A DNA stretch of 64,000 nucleotides from Vermamoeba vermiformis. Its lineage: Eukaryota; Tubulinea; Echinamoebida. The notes under the pieces are model-generated. The model was not told where the DNA came from. It worked only from the letters and a program-made list of their open reading frames with translations, and ran no database searches. Shown here one piece after another: positions 59,265 to 64,000 of this stretch. The number at the start of each line of letters is the position of its first letter. The first letter of the stretch is position 1. Location of the stretch: the NCBI GenBank assembly GCA_045837725.1, contig JBEWZL010000113.1, forward strand, positions 28,277 through 92,276. Reading direction: 5' to 3'. Position numbers and translations under genes: made by a program.

Positions 59265-59738
59265 TTACATGTGGCTGTGTGAGAACGAGGATCCAGCGTC
59301 GCAATGAGAGTGGTGCGAGAACGACGAGCTGTGACAATTGTCCATAGTCATAGAATTGATGATCGTCATTGCTGTGTAGCTATCATCATTAGGAGGAGAA
59401 TAGGAAGACGAAGTGCCACCAGTACGTCGAACCTTCTTGCGCTTGATCGTCTCGCCATCTCGCTTTCGTACGATAAAGAATTTATCGCCTTTTTGGAGCG
59501 TAAGTTTTGCAGGAGCAGTTCTGTACTTCTCGTTCGTCTTCTCGTTGCGGATGTACAAAGTATAGATTTGGTCGGTCGTGGAGTTCCATTTGTCAGCACT
59601 GCTGAGCTTCTCGATGATTTTTTCTTGGATGTTGAGCTGCTTGTTGAGAGCCAAACGGATCTTGACCTTTTCGACTTTACGAGAACCCAGATTCTGGATC
59701 TTGACTTTGATAGTGACTTCGGAGCTCTTAGAATGCAT
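59265..59738 (-). CDS. Member 2 of the unrecognised-domain family
   Basis: Intronless, 157 residues. The domain is complete: VKIRLALNKQLNIQEKIIEK, LSSADKWNSTTDQIYTLYIR and AKLTLQKGDKFFIVRKRDG, preceded by VTIKVKIQN. A basic stretch (ETIKRKKVRR) leads to a Ser/Thr/Tyr segment, then TIINSMTMDNCHSSS and a His/Ser-rich end (SHHSHCDAG, SHSHM). The INSM...C motif is shared with member 4. His and Cys enrichment might bind metal; nothing proves it. Confidence 0.7.
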   Translation of the reverse strand: MHSKSSEVTIKVKIQNLGSRKVEKVKIRLALNKQLNIQEKIIEKLSSADKWNSTTDQIYTLYIRNEKTNEKYRTAPAKLTLQKGDKFFIVRKRDGETIKRKKVRRTGGTSSSYSPPNDDSYTAMTIINSMTMDNCHSSSFSHHSHCDAGSSFSHSHM

Positions 59739-60233
59739 GATTGTTGTTTGCCTTCGGTTTGAATTGAACGTAAGTACCTTGCCTCTTCGTTAAATAGTCT
59801 AAAAGCACGTGGTCAGATTTTTCGTGGTGCAAAATTAGGCCTTTTTTTCCGTTTTCGCGATTTTATTAGCCGGTTTCGTCTGAAAGTCTAAGCTCACGAC
59901 ACGCGCCCAGATAATTTTAATTTTGAGGTATTAGCAGGAATCCCAAGGAAAGCTCTTAGGAGTCTTAAAGTCACCGTCTCCTTGAAGATCCCGAGAGAAA
60001 GATCCTGTGTTTTACGAGTACTATTTACTGAACACACACCGTATCTGATTTGTGAAGGAGGACTCCTTGTCACAATGAGAATACGAGTTCGTGCCTCGCC
60101 AGTCCGAACCGTGGAGAGAACTAAGGAGAAAAGTTCAAAGCGAACGCGTAAGTGCAATCGAGATATTTACATTTATTTACAAATTACTAATTTTAAAATT
60201 GGAAGCTTTGCGGAGCAGGCGATTGGTGGTTGA
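59739..60233. other. Intergenic; possible remnant
   Basis: A plus-strand start at 60075 (MRIRVRASPVRTVERTKEKS) resembles the first strand of the neighbouring family but is followed by no domain. It could be a truncated copy or chance. Nothing else seen. Confidence 0.35.
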
Positions 60234-60655
60234 TTAGTTGCAACGAGTGCGTAACAGCAATGTTTTCGTGGTGAATGTCGTGCCACTTCCGCGACTCCAG
60301 TTCCAGCCCCATTGCCCTGTGCTACGGTCCCAGCTAGGACGGCCCCAGCTAGAATTGGAGCCCCATCGTTGCTTCTTCACTTTAACCCAAGGCACATTAG
60401 TTTCAATGAGCAATTCATCACCTTTGACAAGCGACGCTTCGGCGGTGCTTTCGTGGTACTCTGTATGGGCTTCTTTTTTCGAATACGAATCTTTGAGATG
60501 TCGCTGGCAGTCTTTACATTCCACTTGCCTTTCTCGCTGAGTTTGGCAGCTACTTCTTCGAAGATACGGATCGGAGAGTACGCGATCAGCTTGATCTTGG
60601 TTTTGTCTTGAATGTTGGATAAGCGCACTGTGACAGTAATTTTCTTTCCGTTCAT
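60234..60655 (-). CDS. Member 3 of the family; coding frame split at an A-AAA-AAG heptamer
   Basis: The start at 60655 (MNGKKITVTVRLSNIQDKTK) runs through IKLIAYSPIRIFEEVAAKLS, EKGKWNVKTASDISKIRIRK, matching the family, then the matching second half lies in the -1 frame: EAHTEYHESTAEASLVKGDE and LLIETN. The frames meet at A-AAA-AAG on the minus strand (60479-60473). The zero frame carries on with unfamily-like sequence to a stop near 60377; the -1 frame continues through a Trp/Gly/Ser-rich tail (WGRPSWDRSTGQWGWNW) to a stop at 60234. Explanations, in order of my belief: a one-base loss or read error in the A run, or real -1 frameshifting. Confidence 0.65.
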
Positions 60656-60914
60656 TGTGTTTGTGTTGCGTGGTGTTTCGTAGAAAGAAAGTATCGAAAC
60701 AAAGCGAATAAATAGTTACTATTTCGGCCGTTTTGGTACAACTTTCAATTTTGCGTTTTTCAAATTTTCTAAATGAGGCAACTGCAGTTGCGCAAAGTTT
60801 CGTTGCATATTTAGTACTTACAAACTTTTGATGAACTGAGTCAAAGGCGAAACTGATCGTGCGATGGCAAGATTCGTTTTTTGTAACCAAGCTTTATTAC
60901 AAGCCAGGTCAGCT

Positions 60915-62593
60915 TTAGAAAATAAAATCGCCATTCTCGGCAGTTGTAATAACCACGCAAGTATTGGCTCTATAACAAGTATCGATTTTGTAGTACTCTT
61001 CGACTACCTTTTCCGTAACGAACTCGGATGTAGTCCAAATATGGAGGATCTGTTTCGTCCATTTGTTCGTTTTTGCTGCTGCGGCAGTAGAGGCCTATTA
61101 TAAAAACTATTAGCTATGTCCATAAGATAAAGTAGGAACTTGAACAGATCGCGAGTCTCGGATGCAGCTGGATTCGCGATCCTTAACGAGCTTCAAATAG
61201 GCTAGGTACTTACTATGACGCCGCAAAGCTTCTTATAGAGGAGTCCTCTAAGCTCTTCGATGGTAAAGATGCCTTTGTACTTCTTTTTAAGGTCTCTGAA
61301 GTTGATGATACGAGAGACAGACACGCCCACGGCTTCTCCGTCAATATCGGCAAGATAATCCGTGATTTTAGACGTTGTTTTATACTAAAATAACCAGCAT
61401 TAGAAAGTTGAGCAAAAAAAAAGTACGGATGTTGCTCGGTCGATCGGCGCGACACGATCTACTCGTCGCTGGAGCCAGCAGCTTTAAATTTAGCTTACCT
61501 CGATTTCCATCTCCGTTTTGAGGAGCTTGGCACCAAAGAACTCTTCAAGGATTTCAAGAGAGAAGACCTCAGACCAGATGGAGTTACCGCCTTTACGTCG
61601 ATCGATTAGAACTATCCGTTACAAAAAATCCTATTTCAATTATTTTCATGGCTTGTCACTTACCAGCATTAGGAGTATTAAGGATCTTCGTGGCTCCTTC
61701 GCCAAGCGTCACGTTCTTTCGATTGAAATTTTTCGCGAATCTGACCTTGTTGGTGATGATTGTTCCGAAGGCTGGATCTCGCATAGCCTTACGAAATCTA
61801 AAGTTAAATATGGAGGGCTGGGTCACTACGAGGTCTTCTCTCGCGTAAATAGTACGATGTCCATCCCGCGCTGCTTTGAACTCGGCAAATCCGTTGGTAG
61901 GAGCAGGGATGCGAACCCTTTCGTAGTTCGTGGCAAGTAGCTTTGAGAGCGTAGCGTCTAGCCTTAATATCATCGTGCACATTGAAGATCTTCGTCACTA
62001 TAGCCTTTCTGTAAGGATCTTCGTCAGATTTCCAAACTGGTCTTTTCGGATTTCTTCCGAGGGTATTGAAGAGCGCATTGACGACATGGCAAAATGCGTT
62101 GATTGTTTCTATGGCATTGTTCTTATTGTAGGGCCATATATAACGATCTTTGAATTTATTGATGAAGTTGAAGTAGATCTTGTTGCAGCAGTCGTAATGA
62201 CGATGAGGAGGAACTACTCGAGGAACAAGACCGTAACAACAAACACTAGGTAAATTATGGTCAGTAAATTAGAATATTATAATTAATTCTAATTAATTTT
62301 TCAGAATTGAATCTGAAACGGAGACTTACCCAGTAAGCACGCAAAAGACGCTGTGGCAACCCGCGATCGGGGCTGGTGCGAAGACTTTGATACTGCTGTA
62401 AAAGGCAAGCCTGAAGAAGATAATAAGGAGTCTCGCAAGCGGTCACCACGCAAGCATCGGCGCATTCAGTAAGATTGGCAAGGAAGCAATTAAGCTCGGC
62501 CTCGACGTTGTTTCTATTGTCTATAAAGAATCTATGTTTCATATCGTTGCAGTGGACATTGTTGAAAGTAACGGGGTTCATAACAGCCATCAT
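60915..62593 (-). CDS. PD-(D/E)XK-like family protein (conserved eukaryotic), exon plan partly unresolved
   Basis: The N-terminal exon (62593-62330) encodes NNVEAELNCFLANLTECADA and ACETPYYLLQACLLQQYQSL. A middle part (about 61660-62245) contains YNKNNAIETINAFCHVVNAL and REDLVVTQPSIFNFRFRKAM. The C-terminal exons (about 61606-61503, 61387-61224 and 61094-60915) read GNSIWSEVFSLEILEEFFGA, KLLKTEMEIEYKTTSKITDY, DGEAVGVSVSRI, RGLLYKKLCGVI, KQILHIW and ENGDFIF. The last part resembles, from memory, a eukaryotic family with E...LLKTE-E-...KTDY...GVSVTRA...KKL-G-I...LHIW, which fits a PD-(D/E)XK nuclease-like fold. The middle changes reading frame once or twice in ways I could not explain by splicing, so the gene may be decayed or mis-read. 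Nuclease activity is inference. Confidence 0.55.
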
Positions 62594-63406
62594 TTTTGAG
62601 ATTGAGTTGTGAATGTGAGTAGTGTTGGTGAAAGAGTGAGAGTTGAGTGAAAAGCGGACAAAGTGTGAGTGTTGTGTTTGATTTCGTGCAGAGAATCGAA
62701 AAGTTTAGGTTTTGTTAAATTAGTGAGAAAGGCAACAGAAAATTTGGTGGGCCAGATTCGTGCGCAAAAAAAATATCTATCTTTATCTCGTCTGCTCGTG
62801 TGAGACAACAACTTAACGCTCGTGCATTTAATTTGGTATTTGTTAAAAATTTAATACTAGTATTAAATCCAGGCAAGTCAGCACAAAAGGCTTCATGGCG
62901 AGCGCGGATTTACCTTGATTTTTAGAAAGAAATTATTTATGAAATGTAACAGTATATGAATCGTTACACTTAATAATGCTAGAAAACTTTCTATTATTAG
63001 GTAGTAGATATTTTGCCAGTTAATTAGATTTGATCTTATTATATTGTCTTGGACGCCAGAAATCTACAACAATCGCTTACCACGAGCGATTATTTTTATT
63101 ATTAATTAACGATATATTTGGTGCTCCGTTCTACGGAATGCAGTCGTTCCGCAGGTTTCGATTTCTGCATCCGGTGCACAAATCTTACACAGATTGTGAC
63201 AACGGTATCTACGAAAGGATACACTTTACATAGTATTTTCAGCAACTATTCATCGAGATTGCGTCGTTTTCTGTCAATTCTTGCTGAAATTCCAACCGAT
63301 TTTGGATCCAGCAATTTTTGCCGCTTATCTGCACGAGAACCACGTGCTCCATCAGGTTTAAAGTTTTTGTTTTGATCTCACTAATTCAATTTCAACAACA
63401 TTAAAC
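62594..63406. other. Intergenic, divergent promoter region
   Basis: About 810 bp between the minus-strand PD-(D/E)XK-like gene and the plus-strand family member 4. Two plus open frames (63030-63233, 63118-63375) overlap each other and have no features. A 20-bp perfect palindrome lies inside. Confidence 0.5.
62849..62868. repeat. 20-bp perfect palindrome
   Basis: The sequence centred on CTAG reads the same on both strands over 20 bases, flanked by an A run on the left. It could be a dimeric-protein binding site or a chance AT-rich palindrome; AT-rich palindromes are common here. Confidence 0.6.
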
Positions 63407-63895
63407 ATGCCACACAACGATAAAAAGAAGACGATCCGAGTCAGAGTGTCACTCGCTTTTTCGAGCAAGAGCATCCATTTGAAGCTGCCCAAGGACAAAG
63501 AAATTGATATATACGAAGCTATCGCACACAAACTAATGGAAAAAGGCAAGTGGGGCATCTACAGCGTTTTAGACATCGAAGAACTTGGTATGAAAAACAG
63601 ATCGACCGTCGACAATTATTATCGATGCCCGCAGCACATAGTCGTCACTAAGGGCGATAAATTCCAAGTAGTTAGTCGCAATGTCGAGAAGAAGGGACAC
63701 GGCTTATCATATACAAAGAAGACTGTTCACCATCACGACCATCATCACGACAAGCAGCACGATCGCACCACATCCGGAACTTCGAGCAGCTCTTACGTGA
63801 CTCCTGTAATGATTAATAGTATGATGATCAATGCCGATTGCAATGCTACCGCGTCGAATTGCGACTGTGGGTCTAATAATTGTAATAACTTGTAA
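63407..63895 (+). CDS. Member 4 of the unrecognised-domain family
   Basis: Intronless, 162 residues, the only plus-strand member. TIRVRVSLAFSSKSIHLKLP and KEIDIYEAIAHKLMEKGKWG start the domain, which ends HIVVTKGDKFQVVSRNVEKK. A His/Asp-rich linker follows (HHHDHHHDKQHD), then Thr/Ser (TTSGTSSSSY) and VTPVMINSMMINADC, the same INSM...C motif as member 2, and a Cys/Asn end (SNCDCGSNNCNNL). His and Cys clusters at the end suggest metal binding. Shares EKGKW with member 3. Confidence 0.72.
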   Translation: MPHNDKKKTIRVRVSLAFSSKSIHLKLPKDKEIDIYEAIAHKLMEKGKWGIYSVLDIEELGMKNRSTVDNYYRCPQHIVVTKGDKFQVVSRNVEKKGHGLSYTKKTVHHHDHHHDKQHDRTTSGTSSSSYVTPVMINSMMINADCNATASNCDCGSNNCNNL

Positions 63896-64000
63896 ATAAA
63901 TTTTGAAACTTCTTCACGAACTGTTTGGATCCTGTTTTTGAAGTTCTGCAAATTGAATACGAATACGATGGTGAAAACTCGGTGCATTGAACTCCAACCC

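Noticed and set aside
60075-60233. Plus-strand MRIRVRASPVRT frame as a fifth family member
   Set aside because: Only the first strand is similar; the KL...W and KGD parts are missing.
60234-60890. 218-residue minus frame starting at 60890
   Set aside because: Its first half is out of frame with the family domain; only its last part is coding, as the -1 half of family member 3.

Overview
This is nuclear DNA of a free-living, probably amoeboid, unicellular eukaryote. Genes are packed closely on both strands and are cut by many very short introns (about 40-100 nt; GTAAGT, GTACGT or GTATGT donors, AG acceptors). Stop codons are standard. The gene content fits an amoebozoan: tyrosine-kinase-type receptor kinases, a kinase-armadillo protein of the SepA/Cdc7/MAP3K-epsilon type, RhoGEF, Rho and Rab proteins, GPI-anchored proteins with DUF4215-like cysteine modules, F-box proteins, and a Crinkler-like NTPase/nuclease. 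A protosteliid-like amoeba is my best guess. That is inference, not a database match. I saw no convincing rRNA, tRNA, CRISPR array, retroelement or DNA transposon.

Region by region. 1-6.9 kb holds three tandem receptor tyrosine-like kinases (the first only as its 3' end). Their kinase halves and introns are nearly identical while their ectodomains are strongly diverged. 7-17 kb holds a Rab GTPase, a Crinkler-like gene and a DH-PH RhoGEF with a long repetitive Pro/Ser tail. 17-22 kb holds the COP9 signalosome subunit CSN2, an intronless GNAT acetyltransferase that looks bacterial, and an unresolved gene. 22-28 kb is one large gene for an STE-type kinase followed by armadillo-like repeats. 28-38 kb holds an ankyrin protein, a small secreted protein, a multi-pass membrane protein with a VIT-like ectodomain, a glutathione S-transferase and a PA-domain seven-helix receptor-like protein. 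38-52 kb is rich in surface proteins: an LRR-GPI protein whose introns follow the repeat unit and three related CAP-like/DUF4215/GPI proteins, interleaved with an SDR enzyme, two divergent F-box genes and an NmrA-like protein. 53-57 kb holds an RWD-F-box protein and an atypical Rho GTPase.

57-64 kb is the least familiar part. Four mostly intronless paralogues share an unrecognised domain of about 70 residues that might be a beta-grasp fold. One of them has its coding frame split exactly at an A-AAA-AAG heptamer. They surround a gene whose C-terminus resembles a conserved eukaryotic PD-(D/E)XK-like family.

The recurring theme is sensing at the cell surface (receptor kinases, LRR, CAP-like and PA-7TM proteins) feeding into small-GTPase and kinase signalling (RhoGEF, Rho, Rab, SepA-like kinase) and into ubiquitin-linked control (CSN2 and three F-box proteins). 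This is a reading of gene content. Eukaryotic neighbours need not act together.
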